NCBI GenBank assembly: GCA_046160865.1
Contig: JBJXHG010000125.1
Location: forward strand, 4,669-68,668
Origin: JBJXHG01 sp046160865
GTDB taxonomy: Bacteria > Planctomycetota > UBA1135 > GCA-002686595
Direction of reading: 5' to 3'
Length of the DNA stretch: 64,000 nucleotides
Part shown: positions 1-8,439 of the stretch, piece by piece
Layout: each line of letters begins with the position of its first letter
Position numbering within the stretch: position 1 is the stretch's first letter
The notes under the pieces: model-generated
The model's input: the letters and a program-made list of their open reading frames with translations, nothing else
Databases searched by the model: none
Told to the model about the DNA's origin: nothing
Made by a program: the position numbers and the translations under genes

Positions 1-481
1 GCTCCTGGATCACGCGCAGACATGCGCGCGTCGTCGCGTGGCGCCCGGTGCCGAACGCGCCACCGAGCTCGAGCCACAGCGGGCGATCCGTCGCGCGCAG
101 CGCGCGTGCGTCGCCGGGCGGGAGCACGCACAGCCGGCCGACGCGGAACGGCTTCCACACCTTCCTCCACGAGTTCGCGTAGTCCTCCGCCGGCAGCACG
201 TGGAACTCGGCGCGCATGCCCGCGAGCTCGGGAGCTCCGGCGCGGTCGGCGAGCGTCGCGATCGACGACGCGATCGCATCTCGCAGACCAGGCGAGTCGA
301 AGTTCTCGGCGAAGAACGTGCGCACGTAGTCGAAGCCGTCGGGCGGCGCGTCGGACGCGAGCGAGGGTCGGCCGAACGCGACGCTCGTGCACGGACCCGT
401 GGCGAGCGCCTCGGCGACGAGCTCGTGCCAGCCGAGCGGCGCGAGGACACGCACCTCGATCCAGTGCGGCAACGCACTCAC
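1..481 (-). CDS. prmA: Ribosomal protein L11 methyltransferase, N-terminal part (cut by window edge)
   Basis: PrmA uses S-adenosylmethionine to methylate ribosomal protein L11 in the cytoplasm. Translating the minus strand from GTG at 481 gives about 160 residues beginning VSALPHWIEVRV. They include WRKVWKPFRVGRLCVLPP and then ELGGAFGTGRHATTRACL, which align with the PrmA signatures (W-K...KPF.IG, then LDPG-AFGTG-HPTT) just before the Rossmann methyltransferase domain. The reading frame is still open at base 1, so the catalytic domain lies outside the window. The start codon overlaps the helicase stop as GTGA, so the two genes are translationally coupled. The glycine-rich motif reads GTGRH where GTGTH is usual. 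No other ATG or GTG fits the family N-terminus better. Confidence 0.85.
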   Translation of the reverse strand, partial: MSALPHWIEVRVLAPLGWHELVAEALATGPCTSVAFGRPSLASDAPPDGFDYVRTFFAENFDSPGLRDAIASSIATLADRAGAPELAGMRAEFHVLPAEDYANSWRKVWKPFRVGRLCVLPPGDARALRATDRPLWLELGGAFGTGRHATTRACLRVIQE

Positions 482-3400
482 AGCTGCAAGTCCTCGAACG
501 GCGAGCGGGGGAACGCGCCCGCGAAGTCGAGGTCGAGTCCGCGCGCGCGGACGGAATCCACGAGTCCCATGTGCTCGAGCGCGGCTGCGACGCACTGCGA
601 CGTGTCGGCGCGCACGAGGCGCGCGCCACTGGGCTCGTCGCGCTCGCCGGCGCGATCGAGTGACGGGAATCCCGGCGTGCCCAGCGGCAGCTCGCGCAGA
701 AAGAATCGATGACGCGGATCGAGGATGCGGCCGTCGAGCACGAACACGCAGCCTTTGTCGGTGACGCGGCGCATCAAGCGCCCGAAACCCTGGCGAAACT
801 TCGCGATCGCGCGCGGCAGATAGATCTTGTTGCGCTGCTCGACGAGGCCGACCGAGGCGCACTGCGCGTGGTGGTAGCGGTCCGGCACACCGTACGGCAA
901 GCGCACGATCACGAGGTACTCGAGCGTCTCGCCGGGAAAGTCCGCGCCGTACCAGAACGTGTCCACGCCGAGCAGCACGGAATCGATGCGCGAGCGGAAG
1001 AGTTCGCCGAGCTCCTCTTTCGTCGTTCCATCCATGTTCTGGAACCACAGCGCGATGCGGCGCGCGCGGAAGAAGCCCGACAGCTCCTCGCCGACGCGGC
1101 TGACGTCCTGCGAGTTCGTGAACAAGACGAGCATGCGGCCGCGCGTGCGCTCGCCGAGGAACGCGATGAAGCGGCGCGTGTAGTCGAGGAAAGCGCTCTT
1201 GCTCGTCGAGACGGGCGGCGCGTCGCGCGGAACCGCGACGAGCACGCGGCGGTAGTCGAACACCTCCGGCGCGCGGAACGAGCCGACTTCGCGCGGCTCG
1301 CGGTCCTCGCCTTCGGCCGGATGCGCCGCGCGCTCGAGTCCGATGTACGCGAGCGTCGGTTGGAAGCTCTGCTGCAGCCAGGCCGTTGCCGACACGAACA
1401 CCGCTGTGCACAACCCCGGGTAGTAGCGCCGACCGAGCAACTCTTGCGGCAAGAGCACGCGCGAGACGAGCAAGAGCTCGCCGGACGGATCGCGCTCGAC
1501 GTCGTAGAACATTCCCGGTCGCTCGACGAGCGGATCGTCGACGTCCGGCAGCCACGCTTGCACGGCGATGGTCGCGGACTGCAAGTCGAGGCGCGCACGC
1601 TCGACGCCTTGCCGCAGCGCGCGGATGCCGCGCAGCGGCAGCCCGGACAAGCGTTCGTCGACGCCGGCGAGCAGCGCGTCGAGCTCCGTCGCGCCGTCGA
1701 TCCACGCGCGGCGATTCTCGAGCAGCGGCAACGCCTCCGCGAGCGCCGCGAACTCGAGCAGTGCGGCGTACATCTCGCGCTCGTTGCGCTCCTCCGCGCG
1801 CGCGTCGCGCCACGCGACGAACGTCTCGAGCGAGCCCTCGAGCCGGCTCAACGCCGCGCTCGAGGTGCTCCACGCTTCGTGCGCGGCCTCGAGCGCAGCG
1901 TGCGACGGCGATCCAGCGATCGTGGAGCGCCGCAAGCGGTCGAGCAGGGCCGGCGAGCGACGGTTGTGTGGTTGGTGCAGCCGACCGAGAAGGTTGCGCA
2001 GTTGACGCAAGCTGACCGCGTGTCCCCACGCGTTGTGCGCTTGGTCGTGCAGGTGCTCGCACTCGTCGAACACGAGGTGCTTGAAGTACTCCGGGCGCGC
2101 GAGCGCGAAGGCTTGGTTCGTGATGACGACGTGGCTCTTCTCCGCACGACGGCGCGCGACCTCGGCCGCGCAACGGCGACGATCGTCGCGGTGCGAGCAG
2201 CAGCCAGAGTGAGCGCGCACGTGTGCGACGATCGACTGCAGCTCGCGCCGCAGTCCGGCCGAGCTCTCGAGCGGCAACGTCGCCCGCAACGGCAGCCGGT
2301 CGAGGTCGCCGTCCTCGTCGGTCAACGCGAAGAGCGCGAGCGCCGTCCACGCGAGCCACGTTTCGCCGCTGCCGTCCTCGTTCGGCTGCGCGTGACCGAG
2401 CGCCTTCCAGCAGACGTAGTTGTCGCGGCCCTTGAGCACGCTGACGCGGAATTCGATCGGACAGCCGGCCGTGTGCAGAGCCGCGAGCGCGCGCGGAACT
2501 TCGCGCGTCGAAGCTTGCTCTTGCAGCGCGCGCGTGTACGTCGCGATGCCGACGCGCACGCCGTTGCGCGCCGACCACAAGAGCGCGGGCACGAGGTAGG
2601 CGAGCGTCTTGCCCGTTCCGGTCGGTGCGTGCACGAGCAGCAAGCGCGACGAGCCGAGATCCTGCGCGATGCGGCGCGCGACGTCGTGCTGGCTCGGACG
2701 GTACACGTCGCGCGCGCTCTCGCCGGTCGTGCGCGCGAACTGTGCGGGCAGGTGCGTCTCGAACACTTGGTCGAGCACGCGTGCGTCGCTCTCGTCGAAC
2801 GCGAGCTCGCCTTCCTTGTTCACCGCGATGGTGTCGAAGCGCTCCCAGCGATCGCCGGCCGCCGCGCACGCGGGTGCGAGATCGTCGAGCAGTGCGTAGG
2901 CGTGATCCGTGAGCGTCTGTGCGAGGGCGTGATCGCGTTCACCACCGCCGTCGATCCACGCGCTCGGGCGGTCGAGCAGCGCCAGCGTCGCGAGCAACCG
3001 ATCGGCGGCGCGCGGCGCGGAAGCCGAGAGTCCGCGCCATGCGCGGCAGTAGCCGTTGGCCGCCACGGCGACCAGCTCGGGATTGGCGAGAAAGCGGCGC
3101 GCGAGGCTCGCGAGCTCGCGCAAGATCTCGCGCGGCGCGAGCGGATCGCCGCCCGTGCTCTCCAGGCCGTGTCCGCGCCCCGGCGAGCAGAGGCGCGCGC
3201 ACTCGTGGAGTCCGATCGCGAGCGGCGGTGATCGAGCGTCGAGGTGCGCCGCCCAAGCTTCGAAGACCTCGACGCGCTCGACGACGAGGACGCGCTCGCC
3301 CAGGAACGCGCGCAGCTCGACCCACGCGGGCGCGGTCGTCTCGGGGCCGCACGCAATGGAGAGCGACTCCCACTCACCGCCGTTCGGGACGGAGCGCAGT

Positions 3401-3549
3401 GCGTCGATGCGCACGAGATCGTCGATCGCCGGGTCGGGTCCGCTCGTCGACAGGGTGCACAGCGCGACTCCGACTTTCAGTCGCTCGTCCCACGGCGCCG
3501 CGAGCGTCGACGGCACCTCGGACGACCACGACTCGTCGGCAGAGATCAT
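478..3549 (-). CDS. DinG/XPD-type superfamily 2 helicase with degenerate N-terminal exonuclease-like domain
   Basis: 1023 residues. An ATP-dependent DNA helicase of the DinG/Rad3 family, likely acting 5'-3' in repair. Walker A is HAPTGTGKT (K314); the DEAH-type box is DECEH. C-terminal motifs include ADFPGETLEYLVIVRLPYGV and QGFGRLMRR. Four cysteines between motifs I and II (NYVCW, SGCCSH, RRRCAA) match the XPD/DinG iron-sulphur cluster site. Residues 26-165 resemble the DEDD exonuclease domain of Gram-positive DinG, but the D-x-E of ExoI has become TLSTSGPDP, so the domain is probably inactive. Start ATG 3549 was chosen as the nearest ATG before the conserved region; an upstream ATG at 3609 is possible but would approach the divergent Rieske gene. 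It overlaps prmA downstream. The helicase assignment is firm, the precise role is not. Confidence 0.85.
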   Translation of the reverse strand: MISADESWSSEVPSTLAAPWDERLKVGVALCTLSTSGPDPAIDDLVRIDALRSVPNGGEWESLSIACGPETTAPAWVELRAFLGERVLVVERVEVFEAWAAHLDARSPPLAIGLHECARLCSPGRGHGLESTGGDPLAPREILRELASLARRFLANPELVAVAANGYCRAWRGLSASAPRAADRLLATLALLDRPSAWIDGGGERDHALAQTLTDHAYALLDDLAPACAAAGDRWERFDTIAVNKEGELAFDESDARVLDQVFETHLPAQFARTTGESARDVYRPSQHDVARRIAQDLGSSRLLLVHAPTGTGKTLAYLVPALLWSARNGVRVGIATYTRALQEQASTREVPRALAALHTAGCPIEFRVSVLKGRDNYVCWKALGHAQPNEDGSGETWLAWTALALFALTDEDGDLDRLPLRATLPLESSAGLRRELQSIVAHVRAHSGCCSHRDDRRRCAAEVARRRAEKSHVVITNQAFALARPEYFKHLVFDECEHLHDQAHNAWGHAVSLRQLRNLLGRLHQPHNRRSPALLDRLRRSTIAGSPSHAALEAAHEAWSTSSAALSRLEGSLETFVAWRDARAEERNEREMYAALLEFAALAEALPLLENRRAWIDGATELDALLAGVDERLSGLPLRGIRALRQGVERARLDLQSATIAVQAWLPDVDDPLVERPGMFYDVERDPSGELLLVSRVLLPQELLGRRYYPGLCTAVFVSATAWLQQSFQPTLAYIGLERAAHPAEGEDREPREVGSFRAPEVFDYRRVLVAVPRDAPPVSTSKSAFLDYTRRFIAFLGERTRGRMLVLFTNSQDVSRVGEELSGFFRARRIALWFQNMDGTTKEELGELFRSRIDSVLLGVDTFWYGADFPGETLEYLVIVRLPYGVPDRYHHAQCASVGLVEQRNKIYLPRAIAKFRQGFGRLMRRVTDKGCVFVLDGRILDPRHRFFLRELPLGTPGFPSLDRAGERDEPSGARLVRADTSQCVAAALEHMGLVDSVRARGLDLDFAGAFPRSPFEDLQL

Positions 3550-3629
3550 GCGCGCGACATTAGACGAGTCGTGTCGAAGCGCGGCCATCCTGCCCTGATC
3601 CTCTCGCATGCGCTCGCTACACTCCGGCC

Positions 3630-3998
3630 ATGCAACCGTGCGCGGCGCAGAGCGAGCTTCCCTTTCAAGACTGGCGGCGGGTCGCTCGATTGCACGATCT
3701 CGCCGACGACGGGACCGGACGCGTGCTCGAGATCGGCGCGCACCGCTTGGCGATCTTCCGGATCGGCGAGTCCGTGCGGGTCCTCGACGACACGTGCCCG
3801 CACGAGGGCGCGAGCCTCGGAGACGGAATCGTGAGCGGAGGCGACGTGACTTGCCCGTGGCACGCGTGGCACTTCGACCTCGAGACCGGTGCGAACACGG
3901 ATGGCCTCGACGAGTGCGTGCGCGTGCACCGCGCGCGAGTCGATGCGGACGGTTGGGTCGAAGTGGAGCTCGCCCAGCAAGTTTCTCGGCCCGCCTAA
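3630..3998 (+). CDS. Small Rieske [2Fe-2S] protein (NirD/biphenyl-dioxygenase ferredoxin type)
   Basis: 122 residues, a single Rieske domain with no signal peptide or membrane segment, so a soluble cytoplasmic electron carrier. The cluster ligands are visible as TCPHEGASLGDG (C-x-H) and CPWHAWHFD (C-x2-H), with usual spacing. The size matches stand-alone Rieske ferredoxins such as NirD-like proteins or dioxygenase ferredoxins. No oxygenase, nitrite reductase or reductase partner lies next to it, so the partner is unknown. It is divergent from the helicase gene with an 80-bp shared promoter region, and 262 bp separate it from topA, in which I see nothing convincing. Confidence 0.85.
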   Translation: MQPCAAQSELPFQDWRRVARLHDLADDGTGRVLEIGAHRLAIFRIGESVRVLDDTCPHEGASLGDGIVSGGDVTCPWHAWHFDLETGANTDGLDECVRVHRARVDADGWVEVELAQQVSRPA

Positions 3999-4260
3999 GT
4001 CGGCTCCACGCCAGCCCGGCGCTCAAAGGCTTGCGCCGCAACCGATTAGGGATCGCCGCGGGTGCGTCGACCCGAAACTCCGCCCGTCGCCGGAATCGGG
4101 AGCTCAAACGGCTGTCGGCAAGGGACTTACGTCGCTGTGCTCGGAGGAAGGACAGGGCGCGCCCCGGAACGGCCTCCGGCGGCGAGGCGCCTTGACTCCC
4201 TTTCTCCCTTCCCTATGTATTGCGGCCCGCACCGGCCGACCCCGAGCTGGGCGCCACGCC

Positions 4261-6738
4261 ATGACGGAACCGAAACCCGCTGACAACGCTCGACCCGCCC
4301 CGAAGCCGCGCAAGAAGGCGGCCAGCAAGGCCGCGCCCGTCGAGATCGACACGGATCCGGAAGCAGAGTCGACTCCGCAGGCGAAGGGCAAGTCGCTCGT
4401 GATCGTCGAGAGCCCGGCCAAGGCGAAGACGATCAACAAGTACCTCGGGTCCGACTACGTCGTGAAGGCGTCGATGGGTCACATCCGCGACCTCCCGAAG
4501 GGCAAGTTCGGCATCGACGTCGAGCACGGGTTCAAGCCGGAGTACCTGCCGATCCGCGGCAAGAGCAAGCTCGTGTCGGAGCTGCGTAAGCTCGCCAAGG
4601 ACGCGCGCCGCGTCTACCTCGCGCCGGACTTGGACCGCGAAGGGGAGGCGATCGCTTGGCACTTGAGCGAGATCCTCGACGTCGATCCCGACAAGGTCTT
4701 TCGCGTCGTCTTCAACGAGATCACGAAGAAGGCGATCCTCGAGGCCTTCACGAGTCCCGGCAAGCTCAACATGCACAAGGTGGACGCGCAGCAAGCGCGC
4801 CGCGTGCTCGACCGGATCATGGGGTACAAGCTCTCGCCCCTGCTGTGGAAGAAGGTTGCGAAGGGGCTGTCGGCGGGTCGCGTGCAGTCCGTGGCCGTGC
4901 GCTTGATCGTCGAGCGCGAGAAGGAGATCCGCGCGTTCATCCGCGAGGAGTACTGGCGCGTCACCGCGCACTTCACGGAAGCGAACGAGCCGTTCGATGC
5001 CGAGCTGCGCCGCCTCGGCGAAGAGCGCATCGAGAAGAACCTCGACGAAACGCGCGCTAAGGCCGTCGTCGAAGGCATCGGAGGAGCACCGCTCGTGCTC
5101 TCGGAGATCGACAACAAGCCGAAGACGCGCCGTCCGACGCCGCCGTTCTCGACGAGCCAGCTGCAGCAGAAGGCGTCGACGATGCTGCGCTTCTCCGCGC
5201 GCAAGACGATGATGATCGCGCAGCAGCTGTACGAAGGCGTCGAGATCCCCGGGGAGGGCGCCGTCGGCTTGATCACGTACATGCGCACGGACTCCGTGCG
5301 CGTTTCGGACGATGCGCTGAGCCAAGTGCGTGACTTCGTAGCGGGTCAGTTCGGCGCCGAATACGTCCCGGACAAGCCGAACGCCTTCACGACGAAGGCG
5401 AAGTCCGCGCAGGAAGCGCACGAGGCGATCCGTCCGACCGACGTGATGCGCACGCCGGAGAAGCTCAAGAGTGCATTGAGCAACGATCAATGGAAGCTCT
5501 ATCAGCTCATCTGGAGCAAGTTCGTGTCGAGCCAGATGAAGCCGTCCCTGTCGACGATCACGACGGCGGTGTTCCAGCACGGCAACGCGCGCTTCGTGGC
5601 GCAAGGCGAAGTCGAAGTGTTCGACGGCCACCTGCGCGTGTTCAGCCTCGGCAAGGGTGAACGTGACGAGCAGCAGCTGCCGGCGACGTTGAAGCTGGGC
5701 GAGAGCTACACGCCACAGAAGATCGACGCCACGCAACACTTCACGCAGCCGCCGCCCCGCTTCACGGAAGCGACGCTCGTGAAGGAGCTCGAGAAGAAGG
5801 GCATCGGGCGGCCGTCGACGTACGCCACGATCATCTCGACGATTCAGGATCGCGGCTACGTGAGCCTCGAGTCGCGTCGCTTCACGGCGACCGAGCTCGG
5901 CGAGATCGTGACCGATCAGCTCGTCGGACACTTCGGCGACGTGATCAACACCGACTTCACGTCGAGCATGGAAGCCGATCTCGACCGGATCGAGAGCGGC
6001 GACAAGGACTGGAATCGAGTCGTTCGCACGTTCCACGACGTGTTCATGACCGATCTCGAGCGCGCCGAGAAGGCGATGAAGAACTTGAAGCTCAATCCGG
6101 AGCTGAGCGACAAGAAGTGCGACAAGTGCGGCGCGCCGATGGCCGTGCTCTACAACAAGCGCGGCAAGTTCCTCGGCTGCTCGCGCTATCCGGAATGCAA
6201 GAACACGACACCGCTCGACGGTCCGCGCGAGAAGACGGAAGTCGTCGCGACCGAGCACGTGTGTCCGAAGTGCAGCAAGCCGATGGTGATCCGCACCGGC
6301 AAGCGCGGCCGCTTCCTCGCGTGCACCGGATTCCCCAAGTGCAAGAGCACCGCGTCGGTCGACGACGAAGGCAAGATCGTCACGCCGAAAGAGACCGGCA
6401 TCGCGTGCGACAAGTGCAACTCACCCATGGTGGTGAAGGGCTCGCGGCGCGGTCCGTTCCTCGCGTGCTCGAGCTTTCCGAAGTGCCGCAACGCAAAGCC
6501 GCTCCCGCCCGAGATGCGGGAAGCGCCGCAGCCGGCCGGCGAGGCTTGCAGCCAGTGCGGCGAGCAGATGGTCGTGAAGCGCAGCCGCTGGGGGAAAGAG
6601 TTCTTCGCCTGCTCGGCGTACCCGAAGTGCAAGAACACGCGCGACCCCAGCAAAGGCGTCGAAGAGGCGGAGTCGAGCGACGGTGGCGACCCCGAACTCG
6701 TCGCCGACGGCGGCGGGACAGCGCAGGACGAAGACTAG
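4261..6738 (+). CDS. topA: DNA topoisomerase I (type IA)
   Basis: 825 residues; relaxes negatively supercoiled DNA through a 5'-phosphotyrosine intermediate. The TOPRIM domain begins at SLVIVESPAKAKTI (E50) and has its acidic triad in APDLDREGEAI. The active-site tyrosine is Y340 in ITYMRTDS. The C-terminus has four C4 zinc fingers of the topoisomerase type (CDKCGAP, CPKCSKP, CDKCNSP, CSQCGEQ), ending in an acidic tail. A lysine/alanine-rich disordered extension of about 40 residues precedes the core, which favours ATG 4261 (MTEPKPAD) over the longer upstream open frame. No clear Shine-Dalgarno is visible. The TAG stop is followed immediately by a palindromic intergenic element. Confidence 0.97.
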   Translation: MTEPKPADNARPAPKPRKKAASKAAPVEIDTDPEAESTPQAKGKSLVIVESPAKAKTINKYLGSDYVVKASMGHIRDLPKGKFGIDVEHGFKPEYLPIRGKSKLVSELRKLAKDARRVYLAPDLDREGEAIAWHLSEILDVDPDKVFRVVFNEITKKAILEAFTSPGKLNMHKVDAQQARRVLDRIMGYKLSPLLWKKVAKGLSAGRVQSVAVRLIVEREKEIRAFIREEYWRVTAHFTEANEPFDAELRRLGEERIEKNLDETRAKAVVEGIGGAPLVLSEIDNKPKTRRPTPPFSTSQLQQKASTMLRFSARKTMMIAQQLYEGVEIPGEGAVGLITYMRTDSVRVSDDALSQVRDFVAGQFGAEYVPDKPNAFTTKAKSAQEAHEAIRPTDVMRTPEKLKSALSNDQWKLYQLIWSKFVSSQMKPSLSTITTAVFQHGNARFVAQGEVEVFDGHLRVFSLGKGERDEQQLPATLKLGESYTPQKIDATQHFTQPPPRFTEATLVKELEKKGIGRPSTYATIISTIQDRGYVSLESRRFTATELGEIVTDQLVGHFGDVINTDFTSSMEADLDRIESGDKDWNRVVRTFHDVFMTDLERAEKAMKNLKLNPELSDKKCDKCGAPMAVLYNKRGKFLGCSRYPECKNTTPLDGPREKTEVVATEHVCPKCSKPMVIRTGKRGRFLACTGFPKCKSTASVDDEGKIVTPKETGIACDKCNSPMVVKGSRRGPFLACSSFPKCRNAKPLPPEMREAPQPAGEACSQCGEQMVVKRSRWGKEFFACSAYPKCKNTRDPSKGVEEAESSDGGDPELVADGGGTAQDED

Positions 6739-6830
6739 CCCGCATTTCTCACCACGTCCTGCTGCCGTCGCTCTGCGAGCGGCCGCCGCAGTTGCGCGGC
6801 TTCGCTCGCGACGTGGTGATCGATATGGGC
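6739..6830. repeat. Intergenic palindromic element, short copy A
   Basis: It begins directly after the topA stop codon with CCCGCATTTCTCACCACGTC and ends with a partly inverted copy (GCGACGTGGTGATCGATATG) on the same strand. It appears to be a shortened member of the same family as the elements at 7953-8128, 17616-17707 and 42519-42694. It fills most of the gap between topA and the dehydrogenase gene. Confidence 0.65.
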
Positions 6831-6893
6831 TAATATCCGGCCCCTTTTTCACGGCCGAAGCGTCGGTCGGTTCCGCCAACCCGGGTGCATCTG

Positions 6894-7952
6894 ATGGAAA
6901 TCTCCGAGATCGAAGTCGACGGCTACGAGAAGGTCGTCCGTTGCCGCGACCAGAAGTCTGGATTGCACGCGCTGATCGCGATCCACGACACGACGCTCGG
7001 ACCCGCGCTCGGCGGCATGCGCATGCTTCCGTATCCGTCCGAGGACGAGGCGCTGTTCGACGTGCTGCGGCTTTCGCGCGGCATGACGTACAAGTCCGCG
7101 GTGGCGGAGACCGGGCTCGGCGGCGGCAAGTCCGTCATTCTCGGCGAGCCGAAGACGCTGAAGTCGCCGACGCTGTTCCGTGCGATGGGCCGCTTCGTCG
7201 AGAGCGTCGAAGGCCGCTATATCACTGCCGAGGACATGAACATCGGGATTCCAGATCTCGAGATCGTGCGACAGGAGACACGCTGGGTCACGGGCCTGTC
7301 GCGCGAGTCGGGCAGCTCGGGGAACCCGAGTCCGTACACCGCGCGCGGCTGCATGGTCGGCATGCGCGCCGTGCTCGAAGAGGTCTACGGCAAGGCCGAT
7401 TTCAAAGGCAAGCGCGTGCTCATCCAGGGTGTCGGCGCCGTTGGCGGACGCTTGGCCGTGCTGCTCCAGGAGGCCGGAGCGCACGTGATCATCTGTGACA
7501 TCAACGATGCGCGCGTCGACGAGCTCAAGAAGAAGCACGGCTTCGAGTCGGTGCCCGACGCCGGTCACGTGAAGGTTGCGTGCGACATCTATGCTCCGTG
7601 CGCGCGTGGCGCGGGCATCAACGACGAGACGATTCCGCAGCTGCGTTGCAAGGCGATCGCCGGTTGTGCGAACAATCAGCTGCTCGAGCCGCGCCATGCC
7701 CGCGATCTGCGCGCGCGCGGGATCCTGTATGCGCCGGACTACGTCATCAACGCCGGCGGCATCATCAATGTGTCGATCGAGCTCCTGCCCGGCGGCTACG
7801 ACGAGAAGAAGGCCTTCGCGAAGATCGATCGCATCTACGACAACCTGAAACAGGTGTTCGAGATCTCGCGCCGCGAGAACATCCCGACGAACGAGGCGGC
7901 CGCGCGACTCGCGGAGCAACGACTCGCGGCTGGACGCGGTGCGAAGAGCTGA
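6894..7952 (+). CDS. Leu/Phe/Val (Glu-family) amino acid dehydrogenase
   Basis: 352 residues. A family enzyme that oxidatively deaminates a branched-chain or aromatic amino acid to the 2-oxo acid with NAD. The substrate-side motif GPALGGMRM and the catalytic-lysine region MTYKSAVAETGLGGGKSVI match leucine and phenylalanine dehydrogenases. The C-terminal Rossmann fold has GVGAVGG, with an acidic residue at the end of strand 2 (CDIN), which favours NAD over NADP. Length is typical for the short class (about 350-370 aa). ATG 6894 is preferred; an in-frame GTG lies 9 bp upstream. The exact substrate cannot be read from the sequence. A second palindromic element begins at its TGA stop. Confidence 0.88.
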   Translation: MEISEIEVDGYEKVVRCRDQKSGLHALIAIHDTTLGPALGGMRMLPYPSEDEALFDVLRLSRGMTYKSAVAETGLGGGKSVILGEPKTLKSPTLFRAMGRFVESVEGRYITAEDMNIGIPDLEIVRQETRWVTGLSRESGSSGNPSPYTARGCMVGMRAVLEEVYGKADFKGKRVLIQGVGAVGGRLAVLLQEAGAHVIICDINDARVDELKKKHGFESVPDAGHVKVACDIYAPCARGAGINDETIPQLRCKAIAGCANNQLLEPRHARDLRARGILYAPDYVINAGGIINVSIELLPGGYDEKKAFAKIDRIYDNLKQVFEISRRENIPTNEAAARLAEQRLAAGRGAKS

Positions 7953-8128
7953 CCCGCAGTTCTCACCACGTCCTGCTGCGTTCGCGTCAACTCGCTTCCG
8001 CCCGCGTTGTTGGATCGGAATCGATCCTCGCTGACCTGACAAGTCAGCTCCGGTGCGATTCCGATGCAACGCCTTGCCCGAAGCGAGCTGTCACGCCCTC
8101 GCGACGGGCGTGGTGAGAAATGCAGGCG
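7953..8128. repeat. Intergenic palindromic element, full copy B
   Basis: It starts immediately after the dehydrogenase stop with CCCGCAGTTCTCACCACGTC and ends with the inverted sequence GGCGTGGTGAGAAATGCAGG. The core has an inner hairpin with arms GGAATCG and CGATTCC, and the conserved stretch GATTCCGATGCAACGCCTTG. It is strongly similar along its whole length to the element at 42519-42694. No open frame of note lies inside. Confidence 0.8.
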
Positions 8129-8133
8129 AGCAG

Positions 8134-8291
8134 GCCGTGGTGAAAGTCATTCCGCCCGAAAGCGGCCCGTTCGCGCCAGCCCGGCGTCGCTCGATCCTCG
8201 GCGAATCTCGACGATTCGCCCGCGGTCTCGCTCCTTGCGCTGACGCGAACGGGCCACGTTCGGGCTCGAAGCACTTTCACCACGGACTGCT
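8134..8291. repeat. Second long imperfect palindrome, element E
   Basis: The left arm (CGTGGTGAAAGT, then CGGCCCGTTCGCGCCAGC) is answered about 110 bp later by GCTGACGCGAACGGGCC and ACTTTCACCACGG. The whole 158 bp can fold into one long hairpin. Its apex is a perfect 8-bp stem, GGCGAATC/GATTCGCC, at 8200-8220. The tips (TTTCACCACG) and the core word CGATCCTCG are shared with the neighbouring family B/C, so it may be a distant relative. With copy B it accounts for most of the 487-bp gap before yihY. Confidence 0.7.
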
Positions 8292-8439
8292 AGCGACTCG
8301 TGAGCCGCAGCGTCGGCGGCAAGGTGCGACAACGACCCGGATTGCTGACAACCCTCCGAGTTCGAGCAACACTGCGGCCGGCGCTCGCGCGCGCGCGCGA
8401 CCGTGGCGGGCGTGTGAAGCCGCTCCTACACTCGCGCCC

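Noticed and set aside
709..3231. 840-codon open frame on the plus strand opposite the helicase gene
   Set aside because: Arginine, histidine and glutamate-rich product with no family; it is the complement frame of a high-GC gene whose own product has all helicase motifs.
4213..6258. 681-codon open frame on the minus strand opposite topA
   Set aside because: Same cause: antisense to codons with G/C in the third position. The topA product is complete and unambiguous.
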